Assembly: GCA_963800065.1 (NCBI GenBank)
Contig: CAWCZO010000002.1
Location: 1-64,000 of the forward strand
DNA from: CAWJFJ01 sp963800065
Lineage (GTDB): Bacteria; Actinomycetota; Acidimicrobiia; Acidimicrobiales; UBA8190
Reading direction: 5' to 3'
DNA length: 64,000 nucleotides
The position numbers and the translations under genes were made by a program. How positions within the stretch are numbered: the stretch's first letter is position 1; each line of letters begins with the position of its first letter. Below, in pieces: positions 26,133-33,779 of the stretch. Under the pieces are notes generated by a model. It made no database searches. It was not told the origin of the DNA and saw nothing but the letters and a program-made list of their open reading frames with translations.

Positions 26133-27368
26133 CTAGGGACGACGGCCGTTGGGCATGAGGTCGGACTGTCCCCACTGGCCCAGGGAATTCAGCTGGACCT
26201 GATCGCCCGTGGCCTCCACGATCCGGCCGCCACCGACGTAGATGGCGGTGTGGTAGACGGTCGACCCCTCCGTCTGACTGGTGCCCCAGAAGACGAGGTC
26301 ACCGGCGACGAGATCGGTGAGGGCGACCGGCGTACCGGCCGTCTGGTACTGGTCGTTGGACACGCGGGCGAAGCTGACGTCGTCGGCGTGCTCCCACGAG
26401 GCGAGGGCCAACCCCGAGCAGTCGTAGCCGACGGGACCGTTGCCGCCCCAGATGTAGGGCTTGCCCAGTTGGGCGAAGGCGAAGAGAACGGCCCCGTCGC
26501 CCGGGGTGGCCGCCCGGAACATGAGACCGAGGGTGGGCGGGGTGCCCGACGCGTCACCGAAGGCGTTGGCCGTCCCGTTCTGATCGACCACCCAGTAGCC
26601 CCGACCGGACGGGCTGGCGACGATCCGCTCGGTGGGCTCCGGCGAGGGCGCCGAACCCATCGAGCCGTAGAAACCGGCGTCGCCGAAGGTGAAGACGCCG
26701 CCGTCGGCGGCCACCATCCAGTAGCCGTGGCCGTCGGGGGTGGGGGCCATCCCGACGATGGGCTCGGTCAGGTGGACGGCACCGGTCGAGCCGTAGAAGC
26801 CGGCGTCGCCGAAGGTGAAGACGCCGCCGTCCGACGCCAGGAGCCAGTAGCCGAGACCGTCGGGGGTGGGGACCATGCCGACGATGGGTTGGTTCAGGTG
26901 GGCCGACCCGGTCGAGCCGTAGAAACCGGCGTCGCCGAAGGAGAAGATGCCGCCGTCGGACGCCACCAGCCAGTAGCCACGGCCGTCGGGGGTGGGGGCC
27001 ATGCCGACGACGGGTTGGTTCAGGCGGACCGACCCGGTCGAGCCGTAGAAACCGGCGTCGCCGTAGGTGAAGACGCCGCCGTCGGAGGCCACCAGCCAGT
27101 ACCCGTTCTCCGACCGGGTCGGGGTGATCCCCACGATGGGCCGGGCGAGGGGCGTGGGCGCCGGCGATCCCAGGGCCGGTGCCCCACCCATGGCGTAGAC
27201 GTCGCCGGCGGCCGTGGCCAACCAGAAGTTGGTGGGGGTGGGGCTGGACGGCGCCCCGGGGTCCTGGACCGCGTCGGCGGCCGCCGGACCGGAGCCGACG
27301 GTGAGAACGAGAGCGGGGAGGACGAGCAGGCCGGCGAGCGCGGCGAAGAACCCCCTCGGAATCATCAT
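26133..27368 (-). CDS. Secreted NlpC/P60 peptidase with 42-residue repeats
   Basis: Likely peptidoglycan endopeptidase, 411 residues. A signal peptide (FFAALAGLLVLPALVLTVG, cleavage near AAADA) is followed by about five units of a 42-residue repeat (YWLVASDGGVFTFGDAGFYG, then PIVGMAPTPDG), possibly a beta-propeller-like or wall-binding module. The C-terminal 130 residues are NlpC/P60, with Cys in GYDCSGLA and His in VYHTAIYVGG. The third polar residue is probably in ATGDQVQLN. This repeat type is frequent in Acidimicrobiia secreted proteins. It converges with marR, with a 10-bp gap. Confidence 0.88.
   Translation of the reverse strand: MMIPRGFFAALAGLLVLPALVLTVGSGPAAADAVQDPGAPSSPTPTNFWLATAAGDVYAMGGAPALGSPAPTPLARPIVGITPTRSENGYWLVASDGGVFTYGDAGFYGSTGSVRLNQPVVGMAPTPDGRGYWLVASDGGIFSFGDAGFYGSTGSAHLNQPIVGMVPTPDGLGYWLLASDGGVFTFGDAGFYGSTGAVHLTEPIVGMAPTPDGHGYWMVAADGGVFTFGDAGFYGSMGSAPSPEPTERIVASPSGRGYWVVDQNGTANAFGDASGTPPTLGLMFRAATPGDGAVLFAFAQLGKPYIWGGNGPVGYDCSGLALASWEHADDVSFARVSNDQYQTAGTPVALTDLVAGDLVFWGTSQTEGSTVYHTAIYVGGGRIVEATGDQVQLNSLGQWGQSDLMPNGRRP
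26662..27165 (-). repeat. 126-bp tandem repeats within the NlpC/P60 gene
   Basis: The anchor GAGCCGTAGAA recurs at 26662, 26788, 26914 and 27040, an exact 126-bp (42-codon) period. The DNA is strongly conserved between the middle units, suggesting recent duplication or gene conversion. Confidence 0.85.
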
Positions 27369-27489
27369 CTCGATCTCTCTTCGTCACGGAGGGTGAAGAT
27401 CTTGAGAATGACAGGGACGGTCCGTGGTCATCATGCCGCGGGAGGCGGGCGGTGAGGCCAGGGCCGAAACCCGTGGGAAGGCGGCGGGA

Positions 27490-27495
27490 TACCGT
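27490..27495 (+). promoter_or_regulatory. -10 box TACCGT, leaderless start of enoyl-CoA hydratase
   Basis: TACCGT is 5 nt before the ATG at 27501, with no Shine-Dalgarno. Confidence 0.4.
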
Positions 27496-27500
27496 GCGCC

Positions 27501-28277
27501 ATGGGCGACTCCGTCCTCTACGAGCGAACCGGTCACGTGAGCACCATCACCTACAACAGGCCGGACGTCCTGAACGCCCTCAACGGCCAGATGCGACGCG
27601 ACCTCAACGACGCCTTCGCCCGGTTCCGCGACGAGGAGGAGGCCTGGGTGGCCATCGTCACCGGTGCGGGACGGGCTTTCTGCGCCGGGGCCGATCTCCG
27701 TGACGGGGCTGGAGCGACGGGCGAATTCGCCGGGAGCTTCTGGGAGAAGCCGACGGTCAATTCGTTCGAGAGCGGTTGGGAGATCTACAAGCCGGTGATC
27801 GCCGCCGTGAACGGCCACTGTCTCGGGTACGGGCTCACCCTGGCGACGTGGTGCGACTTCGTCCTGGCCAGTGACCGGGCCCGGTTCGGTTACCCGGAAG
27901 CCTCCCTCGGGATCCCGGCCATGGTCGGTGCCATCCGTCTCCCCCAGAGGGTCGGCTGGTCCCATGCCATGGAGATGCTCATGACCGGCGAACCGGTCGA
28001 CGCCGAAACGGCGGCCCGGGTCGGGCTCGTCTGGCGGGTGGTTCCCCACGACGATCTCATGAGTGCAGCCGGGGTCCTGGCCGACCGGTTGGTAAAGGGC
28101 GCCCCGTTGGCCCAGCGGGCCATGAAGGAAATGGCCATGCGCGCCCCTCACCTCTCCTCACCGGAGGCGATCCGGATGGGCGAAGCCATGCGTCTGGCCG
28201 TGGGGTCGACAGCCGATGCCGGAGAAGGACTCCGGGCCGCGGCCGAGCGCCGATCACCGCAGTGGCAGGGCCGCTAA
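27501..28277 (+). CDS. Enoyl-CoA hydratase/isomerase family protein
   Basis: Crotonase-fold enzyme of 258 residues, probably in fatty-acid or branched-chain acyl-CoA degradation. Oxyanion-hole segments are GRAFCAGADL and NGHCLGYGL. FGYPEASLGIPAMVGA holds the catalytic Glu-type position (PEA). The C-terminal GLRAAAERRSPQWQGR is the usual helix and tail. Specific substrate is not evident. Its 3' end overlaps the convergent hypothetical gene by 4 nt. Confidence 0.88.
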   Translation: MGDSVLYERTGHVSTITYNRPDVLNALNGQMRRDLNDAFARFRDEEEAWVAIVTGAGRAFCAGADLRDGAGATGEFAGSFWEKPTVNSFESGWEIYKPVIAAVNGHCLGYGLTLATWCDFVLASDRARFGYPEASLGIPAMVGAIRLPQRVGWSHAMEMLMTGEPVDAETAARVGLVWRVVPHDDLMSAAGVLADRLVKGAPLAQRAMKEMAMRAPHLSSPEAIRMGEAMRLAVGSTADAGEGLRAAAERRSPQWQGR

Positions 28278-28954
28278 GTGAAGGCGGGGAGGGACAGGGG
28301 CAGGGCCATGGCCCACTGGGTGGCCTCGTGGGCCATGGCCGGGTGGACCCGCCACCGGATGAGCTGGAGCTCGACGGCCGTCCGGTCGGCGCCGATGTCG
28401 AGGAGCTTGAGGGCGAGCCGTCGCGAACGGTCCCGGGCCTCGTCCGGGCGACCGGTCCGGTTCTGGGACGCCGACCATTCGGCGTGGAGGGTCTGAAGCG
28501 AAGGCGGGAGCTTGTCGAGCTGTCGAAGGGTGAGCGGGGGGATCCGCCGGTGGACGGCGAGGGCGCCGGGACCGTGTGGTCGGGCCAGCTTGAAGGAGAT
28601 GCACCGGGAGACGGCCCGCTGGAACGGGGAGTGCCGTCCTTCGCGTCCTCCGAGGCCGAGACCCCGGGCCGTCTCCTCGAGATTCAGGGGGAATCCGTCG
28701 GGCTCGGTGTCGAGGTGGCTGGCGATCCGACGCAAGAGCCAGGTCGAGGTGGGTCCGACGATCGGCAACCAGAACTGCTCGACGTACCAGGACCGGGGAT
28801 CGTGGCCCAGGGTGTCGATGACGGGGTCGGTCCAGGCCACGATCCGGAGGCTCTCAGAGCCGACCGGCGCGGTGCCGACGTCGGGGGGGACGACGTCGGC
28901 ACCGCGCCGGGGCGAGCTGGTGGGGGGGACGGGGCTGGGGGTGAAGGTGGTCAT
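28274..28954 (-). CDS. Conserved hypothetical protein, winged-helix-like
   Basis: A 226-residue protein. After a Pro/Ser-rich N terminus (about 40 residues) comes a folded region with SWYVEQFWLPIVGPTSTWLL, FPLNLEETARGLGLGGREGR and PFQRAVSRCISFKLAR, which looks like a winged-helix/DnaD-type helical arrangement. A C-terminal helical region follows. I recall similar actinobacterial proteins but no assigned function. DNA binding is a guess from the fold impression only. Confidence 0.6.
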   Translation of the reverse strand: MTTFTPSPVPPTSSPRRGADVVPPDVGTAPVGSESLRIVAWTDPVIDTLGHDPRSWYVEQFWLPIVGPTSTWLLRRIASHLDTEPDGFPLNLEETARGLGLGGREGRHSPFQRAVSRCISFKLARPHGPGALAVHRRIPPLTLRQLDKLPPSLQTLHAEWSASQNRTGRPDEARDRSRRLALKLLDIGADRTAVELQLIRWRVHPAMAHEATQWAMALPLSLPAFT

Positions 28955-29045
28955 GGGGAGAGGTGCTCCTGGACGATCGGCATCCGAGTGGAAACGTCAT
29001 CATCGACGGAAGGTCTTGCCGGGGACCTCGCCGGACTCTTCGCTC

Positions 29046-29285
29046 ATGGTCAGATCGAACCTCACCGACGCCGACCTGAAGGATGCCGCCTTCAATGACA
29101 CGCTCCGGATCGACGCCAACTTCACCGGCGCCGATCTCGACGGGGCCACCTGGATCGACACGACCTGCCTTGACGGGGCCAACAGCGGTGGGGAGCCCGG
29201 CGGTACCGGCCTGGGGAGAGCGAAAAGCCGGGTCTCTCGGCTCCCGGCGGCGACGGGTCTTCCTGAGGGAACGGAGCGGTGTTAG
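29046..29285 (+). pseudogene. Pentapeptide-repeat fragment
   Basis: A 79-codon frame opens with pentapeptide units (NLTDADLKDAAF, NFTGADLDGATW) and continues IDTTCLDGANSGG. This resembles the C-terminal end of longer actinobacterial pentapeptide-repeat proteins, which often end ...TWTNTTCPDGTNS. The remaining 30 residues are Arg/Gly-rich and unlike the family. Only three repeats remain, too few for a stable solenoid turn, so it is more likely a remnant than an active gene. Confidence 0.4.
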
Positions 29286-29343
29286 CTTCCGGTGCGTGAC
29301 GGGTGGCGCCGTCTCGACGACGGGGGTGTCGTTTGGGTCTTGA
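29283..29343 (+). promoter_or_regulatory. TAGCTT -10 box and short upstream ORF before WS/DGAT
   Basis: TAGCTT (29283-29288) lies 7 nt before a GTG at 29296 that opens MTGGAVSTTGVSFGS and stops at 29341-29343, in another frame from WS/DGAT. It could be a leaderless leader peptide, or the true N terminus separated by an indel in the G run near 29322-29326. Confidence 0.35.
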
Positions 29344-30730
29344 CCGGTTGAGTCCACTGGATGCGTCGTTCCTCCATGTCGAGGACTCCGTCAGCCACAT
29401 GCACATCGGGTCCGTGATGGTGCTCGAGGGCCCCTCGCCCCCGTACCGGGACGTGGTGGCCCGGGTCCGCAGCAAGCTCCCCCTCGTTCCCCGCTACCGC
29501 CAGATCGTCCGGTTCGTCCCCTTCGACCTCGGCCGGCCGGTCTGGGTCGACGATCCCCATTTCACCATCGACTACCACCTCCGCCACACCGCGCTCCCCA
29601 CCCCGGGGGGCGAAGGGGAGCTGCGGAAGCTCGTCGGTCGGGTCATGTCGCAACCTCTCGACCGGACCCGACCCCTGTGGGAGATCTGGGTGGTCGAAGG
29701 GCTCGAAAACGGCCGGTGGGCGATGCTGTCGAAGACCCACCACGCCATGGTCGACGGCGTCGCGGGGACCGACTTGATGGCCTCGATCCTGGACCTCTCT
29801 CCCACCGTGGAAGCGGCTGGGCCCGACCAGTGGGAGCCGAAGTCGGCCCCGACAGGCGCCGTCCTGGCGGCCGAGGCGGTGGTCGACCTGCTCCGGAACC
29901 CGTACGAGCAGTTCCGGGCCGTCCGGGCCAGCACCCGGGTGCCCCGCCAGGCGCTCCGCCAGGCGGTCGAGGTGACCCGCGGGCTGTCGGCCATGGCCGG
30001 ACTCGTCCGGCCCACCCCGGTGTCGAGCCTCAACGGCCCCATCGGCCCCCATCGTCGCTACGGGTGGGCGTCGACGTCGGTCGACGACATCAAGGCGGTC
30101 CGCAAGAGCCTGGGGGGGACCTTCAACGACGTGGTCCTGGCCGCCATCACCCACGGCTTCCGGAGTCTTCTACTGGCCCGCGGCGAGTCGGTCGACCGGG
30201 TGGTCCGGACCCTCGTCCCCGTCTCGGTCCGGGCGCGCGACAGAAGTGGACGGGCCGTGGGCGACGGGACGTTCGAGAACAAGGTCTCGGCCATGTTCGC
30301 CGAGCTCCCCGTCGGGATCGACGATCCGGTGGAGCGTCTCGGGGCCATCACCGCCCAGATGGAGGGCCTGAAGGAGTCCAAGCAGGCGGTGGCGGGGGAG
30401 GCGCTGACGTCGATGGGGGGCTTCGCCCCACCGATGCTCCTGGCCCTCGGGATGCGGCTCGCCACCCGGGTGGCCCAGCGCAACGTGAACACCATCACCA
30501 CCAACGTCCCCGGGCCCCAGATGCCGCTCTACGTGGCCGGCCGCCGGATGCTGAAGGCCTATCCCTACGTCCCGTTGGCCGGCCAGATCCGGATAGGTGT
30601 GGCCATCTTCTCCTACGACGGCCAGGTCAACTTCGGGATCACCGGCGACCACGACACCACCGAGGACCTCGACGTGCTGTGCGGTGGGATCGAAGGGGGC
30701 ATGGTCCGGCTGCTCGCTTCGTGCACGTGA
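29333..30730 (+). CDS. Wax ester synthase / diacylglycerol acyltransferase (WS/DGAT)
   Basis: Acyl-CoA-dependent acyltransferase making triacylglycerol or wax esters as storage lipid, about 465 residues. RLSPLDASFLHVED is the family N terminus, HHAMVDG the catalytic HHxxxDG, and NTITTNVPGP plus the YVPLAGQIRIGVAIFSYDG stretch are C-terminal signatures. The start is uncertain: GTG 29303, TTG 29333 (giving MGLDRLSPLD) and TTG 29348 are in frame. A patatin-like lipase follows at 30784, suggesting a lipid-storage pair. Confidence 0.88.
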   Translation: MGLDRLSPLDASFLHVEDSVSHMHIGSVMVLEGPSPPYRDVVARVRSKLPLVPRYRQIVRFVPFDLGRPVWVDDPHFTIDYHLRHTALPTPGGEGELRKLVGRVMSQPLDRTRPLWEIWVVEGLENGRWAMLSKTHHAMVDGVAGTDLMASILDLSPTVEAAGPDQWEPKSAPTGAVLAAEAVVDLLRNPYEQFRAVRASTRVPRQALRQAVEVTRGLSAMAGLVRPTPVSSLNGPIGPHRRYGWASTSVDDIKAVRKSLGGTFNDVVLAAITHGFRSLLLARGESVDRVVRTLVPVSVRARDRSGRAVGDGTFENKVSAMFAELPVGIDDPVERLGAITAQMEGLKESKQAVAGEALTSMGGFAPPMLLALGMRLATRVAQRNVNTITTNVPGPQMPLYVAGRRMLKAYPYVPLAGQIRIGVAIFSYDGQVNFGITGDHDTTEDLDVLCGGIEGGMVRLLASCT

Positions 30731-30783
30731 CGACTCGCCCCCCGTCCATGAACGCCCGCCCGCTCACCGCCTCCTGACGACCG

Positions 30784-31773
30784 GTGGCACGGATCGGGGT
30801 GGTCCTGAGCGCCGGTGGTGAAGCGGGCCTCGCTTTCCACGCCGGGGTCCTGGCCGGACTGACCGAGGGCATCGGGTGGGATCCCAATGCCGCCGATCTC
30901 CTGGTGGGAACGTCGGCGGGGTCGGTGGCGGCGGCCGCCCTGCGGGCCGGGCTCTCGCCCAACGACATGGCCGCCATGGTCGAGGGGTCACCGCTGTCGG
31001 CCAAGGGTGCCGCCCTGATCGCCCCCGTCGGCGATGCCCCTCCGAAGCATCCCCGACCGGCGCGCCGCCGCCTTCCCGCCTGGGGGCCCGCCGCCCCCCG
31101 GGTGCTGCTCGCCGCCGCCCGCCGCCCGTGGCAGGTCCGGCCGGCGTCGTTGATGGCCGGCCTCCTGCCCGAGGGGACGGTGCCCACGTCGGCCATCAGT
31201 GAGGGGGTGAACGCCCTCTTGGGCGACATCTGGCCCAGGCGCCCGCTGTGGGTCTGTGCCGTGAGGCTGGAGGACGGGAGGCCGGTGATCTTCGGCCAGA
31301 ACGGTGCCCCCCCGGCCCGGGTCGGCGAAGCCGTCTCGGCATCGTGCGCCATCCCCGCCTACTTCGCCCCCGTCCAGATTGACGGTGTCCGCTATGTCGA
31401 CGGCGGAGCCCATTCCCTCAGCCATCTCCTGGAGGTGGCCGGGGAGGGCCTCGACCTGGTCATCGTGATCGCTCCTATGTCGCGGACGGGACATCGGAGC
31501 ATCCCCGGGCTCCTGGCCGGCTGGTCGGCCGGAAACGTCTTCGTCCGGGAGGCGAGCCGCGCCCAGCTGGGTCTCGAGTCCCTCGTCGTCCGCCGACGGG
31601 GAACCCCCGTCGTGGCGTTTCAGCCCACCGCCGACGACCAGAAGGCCATGGGCCTCAACTTCATGGATCCCCGGCGCCGGGCCCAGGTCGTCCGCCAGGC
31701 ACGGTCGTCGACCTTGCGCCGTCTCGACCGGCCCGAGTTCCGCAAGCGTCTGTCGGCCCTCATCGGGGTGTGA
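30784..31773 (+). CDS. Patatin-like phospholipase family protein
   Basis: Ser-Asp dyad lipid acyl hydrolase, 329 residues. The oxyanion Gly-rich loop is LSAGGEAGLAFHAGVL; the nucleophile elbow is VGTSAGSVAA (GxSxG); the catalytic Asp is in YVDGGAHSLSH (DGG). No signal peptide or membrane segment is seen. It is 53 nt downstream of WS/DGAT on the same strand and may act on the same neutral or phospholipids. Confidence 0.87.
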   Translation: MARIGVVLSAGGEAGLAFHAGVLAGLTEGIGWDPNAADLLVGTSAGSVAAAALRAGLSPNDMAAMVEGSPLSAKGAALIAPVGDAPPKHPRPARRRLPAWGPAAPRVLLAAARRPWQVRPASLMAGLLPEGTVPTSAISEGVNALLGDIWPRRPLWVCAVRLEDGRPVIFGQNGAPPARVGEAVSASCAIPAYFAPVQIDGVRYVDGGAHSLSHLLEVAGEGLDLVIVIAPMSRTGHRSIPGLLAGWSAGNVFVREASRAQLGLESLVVRRRGTPVVAFQPTADDQKAMGLNFMDPRRRAQVVRQARSSTLRRLDRPEFRKRLSALIGV

Positions 31774-31792
31774 CGAACCCGGGGTCGGCTCT

Positions 31793-32419
31793 CTACCAGT
31801 GGCGCCAGTGGACCGTCTCGTCGGCGGAACGGCGGCCCCGGGCCAGCGACGCCGACGGTGGGTCGTCCCCGCCGGGCTCACCGAGGAGGACGGTGCCCAC
31901 GTAACGCCGGTCGCCGGGGACACCGAGCGCCGTGGCCAGAGCTGTCTCGCCCCGGAAGTTCCCGAGGAAGCACGCCCCCAGGTGGGCGTCGACGGCGGCG
32001 AGGAGGAGAAGGAGGGCCGGGAAGCCGGCGTCGACGAACCAGTAGGGGACGGGCCAGAGCCCGTCGGCCCCGGCTGACGCTCCCACGCCGGCTCCGAGCC
32101 CGCTCGACTCCTTGTCGGGCTCGGCGTACCTCTCGGCGTAGGCGTCGGGATGGGCGAAGAGGACGACCGCCACCGGGGCCTTTTCCAGCCCCGGCCACCG
32201 CCGTGAGGTGGCCCGCCACTGCGGCGTCGTCGTGGCCTCCCAGAAGACGGCCGTCTCCGACGGGCCCTGGAGGACCACGGCGTCCCACCCGCCGGTGTTC
32301 CCGGCCGACGGCCCCCGCAGGGCCAGGTCGAGAAGCCGGTCGAGGACGGGCCGCGCCACCGGGCGACCGGAGAAGCTCCGGACCATCCTCCGGCGCCGGA
32401 CCGCGTCGGTGAGCTCCAC
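31793..32419 (-). CDS. Nitroreductase family protein
   Basis: FMN-dependent oxidoreductase of 208 residues. RRRRMVRSFSGRPV at the N terminus, GPSAGNTGGWDAVVL, and the C-terminal DAHLGACFLGNFRGE and VGTVLLGEPGGD match the nitroreductase fold. The GTG at 32419 is chosen because MELTDAVRRRRMVRSF is the natural family start and a -10 box lies 8 nt upstream. Substrate is unknown. Confidence 0.83.
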   Translation of the reverse strand: MELTDAVRRRRMVRSFSGRPVARPVLDRLLDLALRGPSAGNTGGWDAVVLQGPSETAVFWEATTTPQWRATSRRWPGLEKAPVAVVLFAHPDAYAERYAEPDKESSGLGAGVGASAGADGLWPVPYWFVDAGFPALLLLLAAVDAHLGACFLGNFRGETALATALGVPGDRRYVGTVLLGEPGGDDPPSASLARGRRSADETVHWRHW

Positions 32420-32427
32420 GCCCGGGG

Positions 32428-32433
32428 ACGCTA
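32428..32433 (-). promoter_or_regulatory. -10 box TAGCGT, leaderless start of nitroreductase
   Basis: On the minus strand TAGCGT lies 8 nt before the GTG at 32419. Confidence 0.45.
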
Positions 32434-32546
32434 CCGAAGCGCCCGGTGCCCGCCGGTCGGCGACCTCGCCGGCCCGCTGGGAATGCCGACCCCGCTGGTA
32501 GGGTTTACTGGTCCGGAGTGTCGCGGGAAGTGAGGTCCTGATCAAC

Positions 32547-33719
32547 GTGGCCACCACACGGGAGCTTCTGAAGGAAGCCAAGTCGTCCATTCGCGAGGTC
32601 CAGCCGGACGAGGTCGAGCCGCGTCTGGGCGAGGCTGTCCTCCTCGACGTCCGTGAGGCCGACGAGTACGAGCAGGGCGCCCTGCCGGGGGCCGTCCACG
32701 TGCCCCGGGGATTCCTCGAGTTCCAGGTCGAGGGGCGGATCCCGGACAAGTCGGCGCCCATCGTGGCCTACTGCGCCGGTGGGTCACGCTCGGCCTTCGC
32801 CGCCAGGACCCTCGCCGAGATGGGCTACACCGACGTCGTCTCCCTGGTCGGGGGCTTCAACCGGTGGAAGGACGAGGGGCGACCGTGGAAGTCGCCGCGG
32901 ACACTGACCCCCGAACAGCGCAACCGCTACCAGCGTCATCTCCTGTTGCCCGAGGTCGGCGTGGAAGGTCAGCTCAAGCTCCTCGACTCGAAGGCGCTGC
33001 TCCTCGGGGCGGGCGGCCTCGGGTCGCCGGCCGCCCTCTACCTGGCGGCGGCCGGAGTGGGGACGATCGGGATCATCGACATGGACGTGGTCGACGCCTC
33101 CAACCTCCAGCGCCAGATCCTCCACAACATGGACCGCCTCGGTGAGCGGAAGGTGGACTCGGCCAAGAAGACGCTGTCGGCTCTGAACCCCGACGTCGAC
33201 GTCGTCACCTACGACGTCCGCCTCGGGGCCGACAACATCCTGGACATCATCGACGGCTACGACGTCATCGTTGACGGGACCGACAACTTCCCCACCCGCT
33301 ATCTGGTGAACGACGCCTCGCTGCTCAAGAGGATCCCCGTCATCCACGGTTCGATCTTCCGGTTCGAAGGACAGGCCACCGTTTTCGACCCGTACGTGGG
33401 ACCTTGTTACCGCTGCCTGATCCCGGAGCCGCCGCCGGCCGAGCTGGCCCCGTCGTGCTCCGAAGCCGGCGTCCTCGGCGTCCTTCCGGGGATCGTCGGT
33501 TCCATCCAGGCCGTCGAGGCCATCAAGATGTTGCTCAAGATCGGCGACCCGCTCGTGGGGCGCCTCCTCGCCTACGACTCCCTGGAGGAGTCGTTCCGGA
33601 CCTTCAAGGTTCGGCGTGATCCGAAGTGCCCGGCCTGCGGTGAAGACGCCGCCCCCATCGTGATCGCCGAGTACGACGAGCTCTGCATGCCCCACACCAT
33701 CGCCCCGCCGCCGGGCTGA
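32547..33719 (+). CDS. Rhodanese-ThiF/MoeB fusion (sulfur-carrier adenylyltransferase)
   Basis: Adenylates and sulfurates a ubiquitin-like sulfur carrier (MoaD/ThiS/CysO type), 390 residues. Residues 15-110 are a rhodanese domain with active Cys in VAYCAGGSRS. Residues about 130-390 are the E1-like domain: GAGGLGSPAALYLAA (ATP), NLQRQILHNMDRLG, Zn Cys pairs in CYRCLIPEPP and CPACGED, and APSCSEAGVLGVLPG. In MoeZ the rhodanese is C-terminal; here it is N-terminal, an order also found in some other bacteria. Start is GTG. Confidence 0.9.
   Translation: MATTRELLKEAKSSIREVQPDEVEPRLGEAVLLDVREADEYEQGALPGAVHVPRGFLEFQVEGRIPDKSAPIVAYCAGGSRSAFAARTLAEMGYTDVVSLVGGFNRWKDEGRPWKSPRTLTPEQRNRYQRHLLLPEVGVEGQLKLLDSKALLLGAGGLGSPAALYLAAAGVGTIGIIDMDVVDASNLQRQILHNMDRLGERKVDSAKKTLSALNPDVDVVTYDVRLGADNILDIIDGYDVIVDGTDNFPTRYLVNDASLLKRIPVIHGSIFRFEGQATVFDPYVGPCYRCLIPEPPPAELAPSCSEAGVLGVLPGIVGSIQAVEAIKMLLKIGDPLVGRLLAYDSLEESFRTFKVRRDPKCPACGEDAAPIVIAEYDELCMPHTIAPPPG
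33667..33672 (+). other. Near-end segment of the MoeB gene, no separate element
   Basis: Checked as a possible -10 for the downstream mutase; no TANNNT occurs here. The mutase -10 is at 33767-33772 instead. Confidence 0.2.
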
Positions 33720-33766
33720 TCCGGGACCGGCGCCCCTGTGGACGGGCGCAAACCGCTGGTTGTCCG

Positions 33767-33772
33767 TAACCT
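33767..33772 (+). promoter_or_regulatory. -10 box TAACCT, leaderless start of mutase
   Basis: TAACCT is 7 nt before the GTG at 33780, with no Shine-Dalgarno. This favours GTG 33780 over the more upstream GTG at 33738. Confidence 0.5.
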
Positions 33773-33779
33773 AGGTGGC

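Noticed and set aside
31793..32761. 322-residue form of the nitroreductase
   Set aside because: The extra N terminus is antisense to the start of the rhodanese-MoeB gene, and the family start plus -10 box support GTG 32419.
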